A DNA stretch of 64,000 bases. Origin: a marine gamma proteobacterium HTCC2148. GTDB lineage: Bacteria; Pseudomonadota; Gammaproteobacteria; Pseudomonadales; Halieaceae. Under the pieces are notes generated by a model. The model was not told the origin of the DNA. It saw only the letters and a list, made by a program, of their open reading frames with translations, and did not search any database. The translations under genes were made by a program, and so were the position numbers. Where the stretch lies: NCBI GenBank assembly GCA_000156295.1, contig DS999232.1, forward strand, positions 62,001 to 126,000. The letters are read 5' to 3'. Positions 37,612-47,908 of the stretch are shown here, in pieces. Within the stretch, counting starts at the first letter, position 1, and every line of letters begins with the position of its first letter.

Positions 37612-38385
37612 ATGGGCTTGGCCAAACGTATTATTCCCTGCCTTGACGTGGAGAACGGTCGGGTCGTCAAGGGTGTGAATTTTGTCGATATTCGCGATGC
37701 GGGTGACCCGGTAGAAATTGCTATTCGCTATAACGAGCAGGGCGCGGACGAAATCACGTTCCTGGACATTACTGCCAGCCATGAGGGCCGAGAGACCACG
37801 GTGCATACGGTAGAGCAGATAGCCGAGAATGTATTTATTCCGCTGACAGTAGGCGGCGGCATTCGCACCGTGGAAGATATTCGTACCATGCTAAATGCTG
37901 GCGCTGACAAGGTGAGTATCAATACTGCCGCGATTCACAATCCGGAGCTGGTTCGAGAGGCAGCCGAACGTTTTGGTTCCCAATGTATTGTGGTGGCGAT
38001 TGATGCCAAGCGGGTGGAGGATGTTGGCGGTGAGCCGCGCTATGAAATTTTCACTCACGGTGGTCGTAAGCCCACGGGCATTGATGCTGTTGCCTGGGCT
38101 GAAAAAATGGCGAGCCTCGGGGCTGGCGAAATACTGCTCACCAGCATGGATCGGGACGGTACGAAAAATGGCTTTGAGCTGGGTGTCACCCGCGCCATCA
38201 CTGATGCCGTGAACATTCCGGTCATTGCATCAGGGGGCGTTGGCAACCTCGACCACCTGGTTGAGGGCGTCACTATCGGGGGTGCCGATGCGGTGCTTGC
38301 CGCCAGTATTTTCCATTTCGGTGAGTACACTGTTCCCCAGGCCAAAGCCTACATGGCCGAGCGGGATATTGAAGTTCGGCTCTGA
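37612..38385 (+). CDS. hisF: Imidazole glycerol phosphate synthase, cyclase subunit
   Basis: HisF is the TIM-barrel partner of HisH and makes imidazole glycerol phosphate and AICAR from PRFAR. The 257 residues match the family. It begins [20 protein letters not shown] with the catalytic Asp11 (in PCLDV), has [10 protein letters not shown], the phosphate-binding [38 protein letters not shown] with the second catalytic Asp, and [11 protein letters not shown]. It appears intact. The product of HisA is its substrate, so HisA must be encoded elsewhere for histidine prototrophy. Its last 156 bases overlap yibQ on the opposite strand. Confidence 0.97.
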   Translation: MGLAKRIIPCLDVENGRVVKGVNFVDIRDAGDPVEIAIRYNEQGADEITFLDITASHEGRETTVHTVEQIAENVFIPLTVGGGIRTVEDIRTMLNAGADKVSINTAAIHNPELVREAAERFGSQCIVVAIDAKRVEDVGGEPRYEIFTHGGRKPTGIDAVAWAEKMASLGAGEILLTSMDRDGTKNGFELGVTRAITDAVNIPVIASGGVGNLDHLVEGVTIGGADAVLAASIFHFGEYTVPQAKAYMAERDIEVRL

Positions 38386-39288
38386 GGTCTGATTGTAATC
38401 GTCTTCTGCCGGGACTGATTGTGCGGGGATATCCCGCTGTTTTTGCAGTACTTCCGAAATTAGTGCCAGCTCAATGCCCCTGCATTTCAAAGACGGCAAT
38501 TGCTTTGCCAATACACTGGCAGTTTGAGGATAGGGATGACCTATTCCCACAGCCAGGCCCTCTTGTTCTGCCCGCTTCACTAAATGATTGAATTGGCTGG
38601 TGATAGCCACTTCGGAAGTTTCGTTATCCAGGAAAATAGATCGGGATAGATGAGGCACGTTGTAGTTGCCCGCTGTTTTGGCTGCCACCGTTCTGGCATT
38701 GGTGCGTGAATCAACGAAATAAAGGCCACGTCGAATCAGCGCCTGCATCACCCAGCCCATTTGCAGTGGAAGGGTGGTGAGCTCGCTGCCCATATGATTA
38801 TTGATGCCTCGCACATGGGGGATTGCATCAATGCTTTCGGTGAGGGTGCGATCAAATTCTTCGCGACTCAGTGAAGGAGTTAATCCGCCGGGGCCCAGCA
38901 GGGTCCCGCCCGAATTGCTCATAGGTACGTGAAGCATGATTTCCTTACCTGCCGCGAAGCCCGCCTGCGCCAGTTCTTTGGCGTGGGGTGTATGCGGCAA
39001 TATGGCCAGGTTTATTTTTCCCGGAAGTGCCACCATGGACAGGCCCGTGCGGCGACCGTGACCCAGGTCATCGATAATAAGTATCAGTGTGCCGCGGGGT
39101 GAGGACGCAGCGAGCTCCGGAGGCGGTGACTGTAGGCAGGAATCGGTCCAGTGTTCCTTAGCCAAGACGGCAGGTGAACTTGTGAGTAAGATCAGCCAGG
39201 CCAGTAGGCCCAGAATTAAAAAGACGTGGCGACCCCCATCAGGATTCGCCTCTTGCGTCTTGCTCGATGTTGGCAGTTTTGTTGTCAC
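38230..39288 (-). CDS. yibQ: Divergent polysaccharide deacetylase family protein (YibQ)
   Basis: This is an exported 352-residue protein of the divergent polysaccharide deacetylase family (DUF610). A signal/anchor lies near residues 21-44. The deacetylase fold begins [13 protein letters not shown], with [37 protein letters not shown] (putative metal ligands) and GLYFVDSRT. The family core ends near residue 285. The final 52 residues are translated from the strand opposite the end of hisF and look like read-through after loss of an earlier stop. The start overlaps ctpA by 50 bases. The gpmI-envC-ctpA-yibQ order suggests a cell-envelope role. Confidence 0.88.
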   Translation of the reverse strand: MTTKLPTSSKTQEANPDGGRHVFLILGLLAWLILLTSSPAVLAKEHWTDSCLQSPPPELAASSPRGTLILIIDDLGHGRRTGLSMVALPGKINLAILPHTPHAKELAQAGFAAGKEIMLHVPMSNSGGTLLGPGGLTPSLSREEFDRTLTESIDAIPHVRGINNHMGSELTTLPLQMGWVMQALIRRGLYFVDSRTNARTVAAKTAGNYNVPHLSRSIFLDNETSEVAITSQFNHLVKRAEQEGLAVGIGHPYPQTASVLAKQLPSLKCRGIELALISEVLQKQRDIPAQSVPAEDDYNQTSEPNFNIPLGHVGFGLGNSVLTEMENTGGKHRIGTPDSDALNQVVEVANAP

Positions 39289-40555
39289 GCAATCCCAATA
39301 TATTAATGCCCTTGAGTAAGGTCAACGCCTCATACAGCTGGTTGTCCCTGCTGAGCAATCTGCTGGCGGGCTTCTTGCTTTTGCTTTGGTCTTCGCCATT
39401 GGCGTTATTAAGGTGACCGGTCAGGTCTGCCTCCGTCACTCGACGAGAGTTATCGTAGGCCGTGACCTTCGCCCGTTCCACTTCGATATCCGGCTCAATG
39501 CCTTCCGCCTGAATTGAGCGGCCGTTGGGTGTGAAGTATAAGGCAGTGGTGAGTTTTACCGCCCTGGAGTCAGAAATCGGCAATACCGTTTGAACAGAGC
39601 CCTTGCCAAAACTGCGGGTACCCATGATCACAGCGCGACCATGGTCCTGCAGAGCGCCGGCAACAATCTCCGAGGCGCTCGCTGAGCCTGAATTGATTAG
39701 CACAACGATGGGAATTCCGGCGGTGGCGTCCTCCGGCTGGGCGTTGAACTCCATGTCTGAATTTGGCAGCCTGCCCTCTGTGTAAACTACCTTGCCGCCA
39801 TCCATAAACAAACCCGCAACATCAACGCTGGCACGCAAGACTCCGCCGGGATTGTTACGCAGGTCCAGCACCAGGCCCTTCAGTTTTTGCTTGTTCATCA
39901 ATTTTTCCAGGGCGCCTGTTACATCCTTGCCGGTCGCACTCTGGAACTGGGCGATACGGATATAGCCGTAGCCGGGTTCGAGCCAGCGTTGGCGCACGCT
40001 GGCGACTTTTATGACATCACGTAAAAGTGTGACCTCAAACGGTTGGCTCTCACCTGACCTGCCTACGGTCAGTTTTATCTCGCTGCCGGCCGGGCCACGC
40101 ATACTGTCGATAGCGTCACTTAGGCTCATGCCTTTGACAGGCACTGTGCCCAGTTTGAGAATCACGTCACCGCTTTGGAGACCGGCTTCGGCCGCTGGGG
40201 AGCCGTCAATAGGAGAGATGATCTTGACGTAGCCATCTTCCATGCCGACCTCCAGACCCAAGCCAGTAAATTCTCCACTGGTGGCTTCCTGCAAACCTTC
40301 GAACGCTTCCTTGGTCATGTAGACCGAGTGCGGATCCAGACCCATCAGCATGCCTTGAATGGCATATTCCAGCAGGGTGCTATCGTCTATGTCTTCGACG
40401 TAGCCGATACGTATCTGGTTATAGACGTCAGCAAAAGTGCGCAGCTCGTCCAAGGGTAATTGCCCCTGTTCCTCAATAGCGGCCGCGGCCCCAAAAGAAA
40501 GACAGGTTGCTGTAACGAGGCTGAGCAGTCGCTGGTGAATGGTTGAGCAAGACAT
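39239..40555 (-). CDS. ctpA: Carboxy-terminal processing protease, S41 family
   Basis: This periplasmic serine protease cleaves C termini of exported proteins. From the ATG at 40555 it has 438 residues: a signal peptide (about 1-27), a helical N-terminal part, a PDZ domain (about 80-155, GLGLEVGMEDGYVKIISPID), and the S41 catalytic domain with the Ser in NSGSASASEIVAGAL and the Lys in SFGKGSVQ. An ATG 39 bases further upstream is less likely because it precedes the signal peptide. In gammaproteobacteria CtpA-type proteases degrade peptidoglycan hydrolases; the envC neighbour is consistent with that. Confidence 0.93.
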   Translation of the reverse strand: MSCSTIHQRLLSLVTATCLSFGAAAAIEEQGQLPLDELRTFADVYNQIRIGYVEDIDDSTLLEYAIQGMLMGLDPHSVYMTKEAFEGLQEATSGEFTGLGLEVGMEDGYVKIISPIDGSPAAEAGLQSGDVILKLGTVPVKGMSLSDAIDSMRGPAGSEIKLTVGRSGESQPFEVTLLRDVIKVASVRQRWLEPGYGYIRIAQFQSATGKDVTGALEKLMNKQKLKGLVLDLRNNPGGVLRASVDVAGLFMDGGKVVYTEGRLPNSDMEFNAQPEDATAGIPIVVLINSGSASASEIVAGALQDHGRAVIMGTRSFGKGSVQTVLPISDSRAVKLTTALYFTPNGRSIQAEGIEPDIEVERAKVTAYDNSRRVTEADLTGHLNNANGEDQSKSKKPASRLLSRDNQLYEALTLLKGINILGLRDNKTANIEQDARGES

Positions 40556-40636
40556 GGGTACCGCCGTTGGCCTGGGCCAGTATTCAGTGAACAAAAAGTA
40601 AGTGTAACCTAAAGCCAGCTGCGCTGGCCAAGGGGT

Positions 40637-41791
40637 TCAACGACGGCACCAGTGGGCGGGATTGACCGGTTTGCCTTTCTTGCGCACCTCAAAGTAGAGG
40701 GCGGGCTTGGTCAGGCCACCACTGTCGCCTACGGTGCTTATCGGGGTCTCTGCGCTGACCCACTCTCCCACATCTCGCAGCAGGGTCTGGTTGTGAGCGT
40801 ATAAGCTCATAAAGCCATCGCCATGTTCGATGATGAGCAACAAGCCCATACCTCGCAGCCAATCCGCATAAACTACGCGGCCGTGATGGATTGCTTTCAC
40901 CGGCGTGCCTGCCGGGGCCGGGATGGTGACTCCCTGCCATTTCATTTTGCCCTGATTGCGTGAACTGCCAAAGCGAGCGCTGGCCCGGCCAGGCACTGGC
41001 CAGGGCATTTTGCTCTTGGCGGACTGAAAGGGCTGGTAGTTCTCCGGGACCTGCAGGTTAACGACCGCCTCACGAATGGCGTCCAGCAGTTGTTGTAACT
41101 CTTTCTGGTCGGCCTCCATTTTTTTCAACTCAGCGCCCTTGCCCTTAATACTGTCGTTCAGTTTCGCGACAGCGGCATGGCGAGTCTGCTGCGCTCTGGA
41201 CAACGCTTGCTGTTGTTTTTCCAGGTCAGTCTGCCGCTGTTCTAATTGGCCGAGGGTGGTGGCAATCCGTTCTTCGGTACCTTGCAGTGCGACCAGGGTT
41301 TCCCGGAACTCGTTCAGCAGTTCGTTGCGGGCGCGAAAAAAATAACGGTAATAAGCCATCACCCGAGCAACGGTATCCGGGCTTTCCTGATTCAGCAGTA
41401 CTTTGATCTGCCCCTGCTGACCCATTTGCCATGCGGTGCGCAGTTCCACAGCGATGCGTGACTGTTGTTGATCCCGGGCCTGTTCCAGTGATGTTTTTTC
41501 TTGTTGCAGTTCAGCGAGCTCGCCTTGCTGATTGGCGATAGCTTTGTTCGCGCGATTAATGTCTCGACTAATACCCGATTGTTTCAGCTCTGCCTCACGC
41601 AGTTGGGCTTGCAAGGTATTTTTGCGCTTGCTGGCACTGCTGATCTCGCGGTTAATGCGGCTGATATCCGACCTTAGTGCCTGCAGTTGTGCCGAGGCTT
41701 TCTCCTCATCAGACTGCGCCCGGGCATTTTCAGGAGCGAGTAGCGCGACCATTGCCAGCAGCATCAGGACTGCGGGCAACAGGGATCTCAT
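40637..41791 (-). CDS. envC: Murein hydrolase activator EnvC
   Basis: EnvC recruits to the division site and activates the amidases AmiA and AmiB. The 384 residues contain a signal peptide (about 1-25), a long coiled coil (about 28-250, rich in Q, E, A and L) and a C-terminal LytM domain (about 275-380). The LytM metal ligands are degenerate: the usual HxxxD is missing and the last HxH reads ALYFEV, which is expected for an activator rather than an active peptidase. It lies between gpmI and ctpA, as in related genomes. Confidence 0.92.
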   Translation of the reverse strand: MRSLLPAVLMLLAMVALLAPENARAQSDEEKASAQLQALRSDISRINREISSASKRKNTLQAQLREAELKQSGISRDINRANKAIANQQGELAELQQEKTSLEQARDQQQSRIAVELRTAWQMGQQGQIKVLLNQESPDTVARVMAYYRYFFRARNELLNEFRETLVALQGTEERIATTLGQLEQRQTDLEKQQQALSRAQQTRHAAVAKLNDSIKGKGAELKKMEADQKELQQLLDAIREAVVNLQVPENYQPFQSAKSKMPWPVPGRASARFGSSRNQGKMKWQGVTIPAPAGTPVKAIHHGRVVYADWLRGMGLLLIIEHGDGFMSLYAHNQTLLRDVGEWVSAETPISTVGDSGGLTKPALYFEVRKKGKPVNPAHWCRR

Positions 41792-41805
41792 TATGTGGCC
41801 ATGAG

Positions 41806-43362
41806 TCAGGATTTAGGTCCGGCCAGGCTGCGCCCGGTCATTTCTTTTGGCGAGGCTATATTCATCATAGCCAACAGAGTAGGGGCTATGTCAGCGAGAA
41901 TGCCTCCGGCGGGATCGAGCTCTAATGAGCTATTGCCGATGTATACCAGTGGCACCTTCTCAGTGGTGTGTTGAGTGTGGTGTTGCCCGGACTGGTAGTC
42001 GAGCATTTGCTCACAGTTGCCGTGGTCTGCAGTCACCAGGGCCTGGCCATCTGTTTCAAGCACCGTTTGCTCGACTCTGGCCAGGCAGTTGTCCAGCGTG
42101 TGCACAGCTTTAAGTGCGGCTTCATAGGACCCTGTGTGACCGACCATATCGCCATTGGCATAATTACAAACGATCAAATCGTAGCGCCCGGAGTGAATCG
42201 CAGTGACCAGTTTGTCGGTGAGTTCCGGTGCGCTCATTTCCGGCTTTAGATCATAAGTTGCCACATCCGGAGAAGGGATTAGTTCTCTGTCTTCTCCTGG
42301 GAAAACTTCCTCCCGTCCACCGCTGAAGAAGAATGTGACGTGCGCGTATTTCTCGGTTTCGGCGATACGCAGTTGTGTCATTCCCTGCTGGGCCAGATAG
42401 TCACCAAGGACATTTTTCAGGCTCTCGGGAGGGAAGGCGCAAGCAGCGTCGATGTCAGCTGCATACTCGGTACTAGTGACAAAAGCGGACGTATTGGGCC
42501 GAGCCTGACGCTGAAACCCATCAAAATTGTCTTCAACGAAGGCCCGGGTCATTTCTCTGGCCCTGTCCGCGCGAAAATTCATAAATAGCACCGCATCGCC
42601 ATCGGCGACAAAGGCGGGTTGGCTTCCCTCTGGGCAGATCACAGTTGGCAAGACGAATTCATCGTTTTCATTCCGCTGGTAAGCAGCTTCAAGGCCAGTG
42701 ACGGCGTCCACTGCGGTGTATTGGGCCACACCTTCGGTGAGCAATCGATAGGCCGGCTCTACTCGCTCCCAGCGGTTGTCTCTATCCATGGCGTAGTATC
42801 GCCCGGTAATGCTGGCGACACGGCCGCAGTTTAGCTCGTCAAAAAGGTCTTGGGCTTTTTTCAGCGAAGGCTTGGCACTTTGCGGTGGCGTATCGCGCCC
42901 GTCGAGAAAAGCGTGAAGGTAGACTTTGCTTGCCCCGCGATCTGAAGCCATTTTTACGGCGGCAAAAATTTGATCTTCATGGCTGTGCACGCCTCCGGGC
43001 GAGAGCAGGCCGAACAAATGCACCGCGCCTCCTGCGGCGATAGCCTTGTCGATAGCGCCGGTGAAAACCGGGTTCTGGTCAAATGTGCCGTCGGTAATGG
43101 CTTGGTCGATACGGGTGATGTTCTGGTAGATAACTCGGCCTGACCCCAGGCTCATGTGACCGACTTCAGAATTGCCCATTTGCCCGGCGGGAAGGCCGAC
43201 GTCCAGGCCAGAGCCGGAGACCAGAGTGTGCGGTGACTCGCGCCAGAGCCGGTCCCACACGGGAGTGTCGCCGTTGGCAATAGCGTTGTCCTGGGTTTCC
43301 TCGCGGTGGCCCCAGCCATCCAGAATGACCAGAACAGTGGTTTTTTTACAGCTATTGCTCAT
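41806..43362 (-). CDS. gpmI: 2,3-bisphosphoglycerate-independent phosphoglycerate mutase
   Basis: GpmI interconverts 3- and 2-phosphoglycerate with two Mn2+ ions and a phosphoserine. The 518 residues match the family. The metal Asp is D15 in [10 protein letters not shown], the phosphorylated serine is S65 in MGNSEVGHM, and other marks are [55 protein letters not shown] and [10 protein letters not shown]. It is the first gene of the gpmI-envC-ctpA-yibQ group and is divergent from the rhodanese gene. Confidence 0.98.
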   Translation of the reverse strand: MSNSCKKTTVLVILDGWGHREETQDNAIANGDTPVWDRLWRESPHTLVSGSGLDVGLPAGQMGNSEVGHMSLGSGRVIYQNITRIDQAITDGTFDQNPVFTGAIDKAIAAGGAVHLFGLLSPGGVHSHEDQIFAAVKMASDRGASKVYLHAFLDGRDTPPQSAKPSLKKAQDLFDELNCGRVASITGRYYAMDRDNRWERVEPAYRLLTEGVAQYTAVDAVTGLEAAYQRNENDEFVLPTVICPEGSQPAFVADGDAVLFMNFRADRAREMTRAFVEDNFDGFQRQARPNTSAFVTSTEYAADIDAACAFPPESLKNVLGDYLAQQGMTQLRIAETEKYAHVTFFFSGGREEVFPGEDRELIPSPDVATYDLKPEMSAPELTDKLVTAIHSGRYDLIVCNYANGDMVGHTGSYEAALKAVHTLDNCLARVEQTVLETDGQALVTADHGNCEQMLDYQSGQHHTQHTTEKVPLVYIGNSSLELDPAGGILADIAPTLLAMMNIASPKEMTGRSLAGPKS

Positions 43363-43596
43363 TGGTTTTCCATCGCTGGCTAAGAATCACAGGGCGGCAT
43401 TTTACCTTGTCTGGCAGTCCCTTGCATTGCCCACTAACAATTGGCTGTAGACCAACAGGGGCAAGGCTTTCGGGGGTGGTTGCGAGCCACTGTAGCCTGT
43501 ATACTTGCGTCCGTTCGAAATTAGCCGCTGACCTGACAGCCATCGGCTCCAACGTCAATCCCCGATGGCAGATGCCGCCCCGAGACAGACATTACC

Positions 43597-44016
43597 ATGG
43601 CTTTAGTTCTAGAATTTCTTACCCAGCAGTGGATACTGGTGGCTGCCTTGCTGGCAGTGGGAATCATGCTGTTCATGCATGAGACCCGTAAATCTGGCAC
43701 CTCACTCAGCCCGCAGAAGGCTATTAATTTAGTGAATGCCCAGGAAGGGGTATTTGTCGACCTGCGAGATACTGCCGACTTTCGCGGCGGCCACATTGTG
43801 GACGCCATGCACGTTCCATCAGCAAAACTGCTGAATAATACCGGGGCACTTGAAAAGTATCGAAACAAACCCATTGTACTGGTATGCAAAATGGGTCAGT
43901 CAGCTGGTGCGGTGGGCAAAAAGCTCAACGCTGAAGGCTATGAGAACATTAATATAATGACCGGCGGCATGATGGAATGGAAGAATCTGCAGTTGCCTGT
44001 GGTCAGTAACGGGTAA
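43597..44016 (+). CDS. Membrane-anchored rhodanese-like protein (YibN type)
   Basis: This 139-residue protein has one N-terminal membrane segment (about 8-27) and a cytoplasmic rhodanese domain. The domain shows VFVDLRDTADFRGGHIVDA and the active-site loop VCKMGQSA with the catalytic Cys C97. The partner substrate is unknown. The gene precedes grxC and secB, the standard yibN-grxC-secB arrangement. The grxC start follows six bases after its stop. Confidence 0.92.
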   Translation: MALVLEFLTQQWILVAALLAVGIMLFMHETRKSGTSLSPQKAINLVNAQEGVFVDLRDTADFRGGHIVDAMHVPSAKLLNNTGALEKYRNKPIVLVCKMGQSAGAVGKKLNAEGYENINIMTGGMMEWKNLQLPVVSNG

Positions 44017-44022
44017 GTACTG

Positions 44023-44292
44023 ATGAGCGCTTCAATCACTATGTATTCCACCCGATTCTGCCCTTTCTGTACCCAGGCACGTTTTTTGCTGGATAGCAAA
44101 AGCGTCGAATATGCGGATATTGGAGTCGATGCCCGTCCGGAACTGCGTCGAGAAATGACCGAGAAGAGTGGCCGCCGTACCGTGCCACAAATCTGGATCG
44201 GCGAGCACCATGTGGGTGGCTATGACGACCTCGCTCGCCTAGAGCAGTTGGGTCAATTGGATGAACTATTAAAAGAGGTAGCCTCGGCTTAA
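44023..44292 (+). CDS. grxC: Glutaredoxin 3
   Basis: This is a dithiol glutaredoxin of 89 residues with the active site C13-PF-C16 (the usual form is CPYC; Phe is a common variant). The cis-Pro reads [18 protein letters not shown], and the GG-D motif binds glutathione. It reduces protein and small-molecule disulfides with glutathione, made here by gshB. It lies between the rhodanese gene and secB. Confidence 0.95.
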   Translation: MSASITMYSTRFCPFCTQARFLLDSKSVEYADIGVDARPELRREMTEKSGRRTVPQIWIGEHHVGGYDDLARLEQLGQLDELLKEVASA

Positions 44293-44335
44293 AATCGCGG
44301 CACCAACACAATCAAGACTAACGGAGGACGGCACC

Positions 44336-44815
44336 ATGGCCGACGAACAAGTACAACAGCAGTTTGCAATGCAACGCATTTACACCAAAGATATTTCTTT
44401 TGAATCTCCAGCCACACCGGATGTTTTCAAAAAGCAGTGGCAACCCGCTGTTAACGTGGATCTGAACACCAAAAGTGACAAGATAGACGATAACGGTAAC
44501 TTCGAAGTCGTGCTGAGCGTTACGATTACCGCCAAGGTCGACGAAGAAACTGCTTTCCTGGTGGAGGTGCAGCAGGCTGGTATCTTTATGATCGCCGGCA
44601 TCGAAGGCGAAGACCTGAGGCGTGTCCTGGGTACAGCAGCGCCGAACATCCTGTTCCCTTACGCTCGCGAAAGCATTGACAGCTTGTGTGTCAAAGGTGG
44701 GTTCCCACCCGTTATGCTGGCTCCGGTAAACTTCGAGGCTCTGTACCAGCAGGCGTTGGCGCAGTCAGCGGCTCAGGCTGGCGAAGCTGCAGAAGGTGAA
44801 TCAGCGACTCACTAA
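44336..44815 (+). CDS. secB: Protein-export chaperone SecB
   Basis: SecB is the tetrameric cytoplasmic chaperone that delivers unfolded preproteins to SecA. The 159 residues match the family. Typical parts are [20 protein letters not shown], the strand [32 protein letters not shown] and [28 protein letters not shown] lies just before the ATG. A strong terminator hairpin follows within 20 bases of the stop. Confidence 0.98.
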   Translation: MADEQVQQQFAMQRIYTKDISFESPATPDVFKKQWQPAVNVDLNTKSDKIDDNGNFEVVLSVTITAKVDEETAFLVEVQQAGIFMIAGIEGEDLRRVLGTAAPNILFPYARESIDSLCVKGGFPPVMLAPVNFEALYQQALAQSAAQAGEAAEGESATH

Positions 44816-44834
44816 GCGCTTATTACGAGTCAAC

Positions 44835-44859
44835 AAAAAGGGGCTACGGCCCCTTTTTT
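44835..44859 (+). terminator. Rho-independent terminator after secB
   Basis: A 10-bp stem AAAAAGGGGC/GCCCCTTTTT around the loop TACG is followed by another T. The A-run on the left makes it usable in the opposite direction as well, for trmL, whose stop is about 40 bases away. Confidence 0.92.
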
Positions 44860-44896
44860 GTGCTTCAAAATTTAAAAACTAAAATTGCTGACGGAA

Positions 44897-45361
44897 TTAT
44901 TCCAGTCCCTCAAACCCTAACTGCCTGAGCGCTTCGTAGGTGATAACCGCCGCTGCATTGCTAAGATTCAGGCTGCGACTGTTTTTCAGCATGGGTATTC
45001 GAATTCGTTGCTGTGGGGGCAGTTTGCTAAGCACGCTCGCAGGTAGTCCCCTTGTTTCAGGGCCGAAGAGCAGCGCGTCACCGGAGGTGTAGGCGGCCTG
45101 ATGGTGAGGTGTGCTCCCTTTTGTAGTCACGCCCATCAGTCGACATTGCGGGTGCTTTGCAGTGAAGGTATTCAGCTCCGGGTAGACAGACACTTCTGCA
45201 AATTCCCGATAATCCAGCCCCGCACGCCTGAGCTTTTTCTCATCCAGATCGAACCCCAGCGGCTCAATCAGGTGCAGCGAACAACCCGTGTTGGCGCACA
45301 GGCGCATGATATTGCCTGTGTTGGGCGGGATTTCGGGTTGATAGAGGACGATCTTCAGCAT
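44897..45361 (-). CDS. trmL: tRNA (cytidine/uridine(34)-2'-O)-methyltransferase
   Basis: TrmL methylates the 2'-OH of the wobble base in two tRNA-Leu isoacceptors. From the ATG at 45361 it has 154 residues, giving the standard start MLKIVLYQPEIPPNTGNIMR. The SPOUT knot shows LLFGPETRGLP, RIPMLKNSRSLNLSNAAAV. Another ATG three codons earlier is possible. It follows ntrC on the same strand with 33 bases between, so it may be the last gene of the ntrB-ntrC transcript, and it shares the secB terminator. Confidence 0.95.
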   Translation of the reverse strand: MLKIVLYQPEIPPNTGNIMRLCANTGCSLHLIEPLGFDLDEKKLRRAGLDYREFAEVSVYPELNTFTAKHPQCRLMGVTTKGSTPHHQAAYTSGDALLFGPETRGLPASVLSKLPPQQRIRIPMLKNSRSLNLSNAAAVITYEALRQLGFEGLE

Positions 45362-45394
45362 GGCCCGCATGGTACAGGCGGCCTCAAAGCAGTG

Positions 45395-46798
45395 CTACAT
45401 TTCCAGGTCTTTCATTTTTCGAGTCAGCGTGTTGCGGCCCCAACCCAGAAGTTCAGCCGCATCGCGCTTGCGACCCTGGGTATGTTTTAGGGCCACTTCG
45501 ATCATCACTCGTTCAAAGGCGGGAGTCGCCTGCTCAAGGATTTGTTGTTTGCCCTGCCCCAACTCATTGTTGGCCCAGTTTTGCAGCATTGCCCTCCAGT
45601 CGGAGTCAGTGCTCTGAGGGTCTGGAACGACATCACGACTAAGTTCAGGTGGCAGGTCGGTGATATGAACCTCACGACCCGAGGCCATCACGGTGATCCA
45701 GCGGCAAGTGTTTTCCAACTGGCGGACGTTGCCCGGCCAGTCAAGGTTGGAGAGGAAGCGCTCGGTTGCTGGCAACAGGATCTTCGCTTCGCCGCCTAGC
45801 TCTTCCGCAGCGCTCTGGAAAAAGTGCTGCATTAGGCGGGGAATGTCTTCGCGACGCTCGGATAACTTGGGGATGTGAATCCGAATGACGTTCAAGCGGT
45901 GGAACAGGTCTTCGCGGAAGTCCCCACGGCGCACCAGTTCCTCCAGGTCCTGGTGAGTGGCCGCAATGATCCGGACATCCACTTTTACCGGGGTGTGGCC
46001 GCCGACACGGTAGAACTCACTGTCGGCCAGTACACGCAAAAGTCGAGTTTGGGTTTCGGCGGGCATGTCACCGATTTCATCCAAAAAAAGCGTGCCACCG
46101 TCCGCCTGCTCGAAGCGGCCAGCGCGTTTGGCGTTGGCGCCGGTAAACGCCCCTTTTTCGTGGCCAAAAAGCTCTGATTCCATCAGGTCTCGGGGAATAG
46201 CGGCCATGTTCAGGGCGATGAAGGAGCTTGCCGCCCGGGGGCTGTGCCGGTGCAAGGCATGGGCAACAAGCTCCTTGCCGGTGCCAGACTCGCCATTGAT
46301 CAACACAGTAATGTTGCTGTGAGCCAGCCGGCCAATGGCTCGAAACACTTCCTGCATTGCAGGGGCCTCACCGATAATTTCGGTTTCAGGCAGCTCCTCC
46401 AGTACCGGTGCTTCGATGCTGCGCTCGCGCACCTGCGCCAGAGCTCGTTCGGTTATGGCAACAACTTCGTCCAGGTCGAAAGGCTTGGGCAGATATTCGA
46501 ACGCGCCTTTCTGGTAGGACGCTACAGCACTGTCCAGGTCGGAGTGAGCTGTCGTAATGATCACTGGCAGCTCGGGGTGGCTTGCGTTGATTTGCGACAA
46601 AAGTTCCAGGCCGTCGGTACCTGGCATTCGAATATCGCTGATAATGACATCAGGGGTTTCCGAGACGATGCGCTTGAGAAGCTGGTCTGCATCTGAAAAG
46701 CTCTCGTTGTTGATGCCTGCCTGTTTTAGCGCGCGCTCAAGCACCCAGCGAATTGAGCTGTCGTCATCTACCACCCAGACTTTTGCCTGACTATGCAT
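45395..46798 (-). CDS. ntrC: Nitrogen regulation response regulator NtrC
   Basis: NtrC (GlnG) activates sigma-54 promoters under nitrogen limitation. The 467 residues comprise a receiver domain (1-120, phosphoacceptor D55 in ISDIRMPG), the AAA+ domain (about 140-375, with GESGTGKE and the sigma-54 loop ESELFGHEKGAFTGA), and a C-terminal Fis-type helix-turn-helix (about 425-465, AAELLGWGRNTLTRKM). Its start overlaps the ntrB stop by eight bases. Readable targets in this window are the glnA upstream sites and the palindrome before ntrB. Confidence 0.98.
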   Translation of the reverse strand: MHSQAKVWVVDDDSSIRWVLERALKQAGINNESFSDADQLLKRIVSETPDVIISDIRMPGTDGLELLSQINASHPELPVIITTAHSDLDSAVASYQKGAFEYLPKPFDLDEVVAITERALAQVRERSIEAPVLEELPETEIIGEAPAMQEVFRAIGRLAHSNITVLINGESGTGKELVAHALHRHSPRAASSFIALNMAAIPRDLMESELFGHEKGAFTGANAKRAGRFEQADGGTLFLDEIGDMPAETQTRLLRVLADSEFYRVGGHTPVKVDVRIIAATHQDLEELVRRGDFREDLFHRLNVIRIHIPKLSERREDIPRLMQHFFQSAAEELGGEAKILLPATERFLSNLDWPGNVRQLENTCRWITVMASGREVHITDLPPELSRDVVPDPQSTDSDWRAMLQNWANNELGQGKQQILEQATPAFERVMIEVALKHTQGRKRDAAELLGWGRNTLTRKMKDLEM

Positions 46799-47894
46799 GA
46801 TTTAAGTCCATTGGTAAGTAAATTGAAAAGCGGGTGTGACCGGGTTCGCTGCTGCATTCCAGCATCCCGCCGTGACGGGTAATAATTGACTGGGCGATCG
46901 TTAATCCCAGCCCGGTGCCTTCGGCCCGCCCGGTGACCATGGGCATGAAAACGGAATGCAGCATGTCGACGGGAATGCCGGAGCCGTTATCTTCTATATC
47001 TAGTCGACAAAGCAACCGGTGAAGTTGATTGCCAATAGTGAATTGACGTTGAGGGCGAGTCCGCAGAGTGATTACACAGTCTTCCTCGCTAGGCGCTGCC
47101 TGCAAGGCATTACGAACAATATTTAACACTGCCTGCACCAGCTGACTGCGATCACCAATTATGTCGGGGAGACTCGGGTCATAGTCTCGCACCAGTTCTA
47201 CCCGGTTGTCGGTCTCGGCTCTGACCAGATTGCAGATATGTTCCAGAACCTCATGAATACTCATACACTGACTATCCATCTGCTGGTTGGGGCCCAACAG
47301 ACGGTCTACGAGATCACGTAACCTGTCCGCTTCGCGAATGATGATGTTGGTGTACTCTTCAAGCTCGGCACTCGACAGTTCCCGCGCCAGCAGCTGGGCA
47401 GCACCGCGCACTCCGCCCAAGGGGTTCTTGATCTCGTGAGCGAGCCCGCGAATCATTTCGCGGGTGGTTTCCTGGGCGTGATGCAAGCTTTCCTCGCGGC
47501 TGATTTTCAAAAGCCGGTCCACCGGTTGAAGCTCCAGTAATATGTTGATGCCATGTTCGCTGTTCGATACCGGTGTCAGCATCAGGTCTGCATGTATTTC
47601 CCTTCCAGATAGCAGCATTAACGGCATTCCCCTGCGTGCGAGGGGACTGCGATCGGCGCGAACCTGTCTCAGCACCTCCATCAGAGCCTCCGGGTTAGCG
47701 ACCAGCTTATGCATGGGTTGGCCCAGGCTGCGCGCTTCGGAAGCTTCCAGCAGATCTTGTCCGGAACTGTTAAGCGAGACCACTCTAAGCTCGGAGTCCA
47801 GGGAGACAACCGCCGTACTGATGTTGCCCAGTATGTCCTGATTTTGGTGCATTTGATTATCGGTTAGGTGGATTTTCGTATTCAATAGAGTCAT
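46791..47894 (-). CDS. ntrB: Nitrogen regulation sensor histidine kinase NtrB
   Basis: NtrB (GlnL) phosphorylates NtrC and is controlled by PII. From the ATG at 47894 it has 367 residues: a PAS domain (about 15-120), the HisKA domain with the phosphorylated His153 in GLAHEIKNPLGG, and the GHKL ATPase with NIVRNALQAAP, DNGSGIPVD and GTGLGLTIAQ. There is no membrane segment, as expected for a cytoplasmic kinase. A second ATG at 47852 (MHQNQD) is an alternative start. It overlaps ntrC by eight bases. A perfect NtrC-type palindrome lies 178 bases upstream. Confidence 0.96.
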   Translation of the reverse strand: MTLLNTKIHLTDNQMHQNQDILGNISTAVVSLDSELRVVSLNSSGQDLLEASEARSLGQPMHKLVANPEALMEVLRQVRADRSPLARRGMPLMLLSGREIHADLMLTPVSNSEHGINILLELQPVDRLLKISREESLHHAQETTREMIRGLAHEIKNPLGGVRGAAQLLARELSSAELEEYTNIIIREADRLRDLVDRLLGPNQQMDSQCMSIHEVLEHICNLVRAETDNRVELVRDYDPSLPDIIGDRSQLVQAVLNIVRNALQAAPSEEDCVITLRTRPQRQFTIGNQLHRLLCRLDIEDNGSGIPVDMLHSVFMPMVTGRAEGTGLGLTIAQSIITRHGGMLECSSEPGHTRFSIYLPMDLNHA

Positions 47895-47908
47895 TGGCCT
47901 TACAGATA

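Noticed and set aside
40637..41791. EnvC as an active M23 peptidase
   Set aside because: The metal-binding HxxxD is missing and the HxH motif is changed to ALYFEV, so it is an activator.
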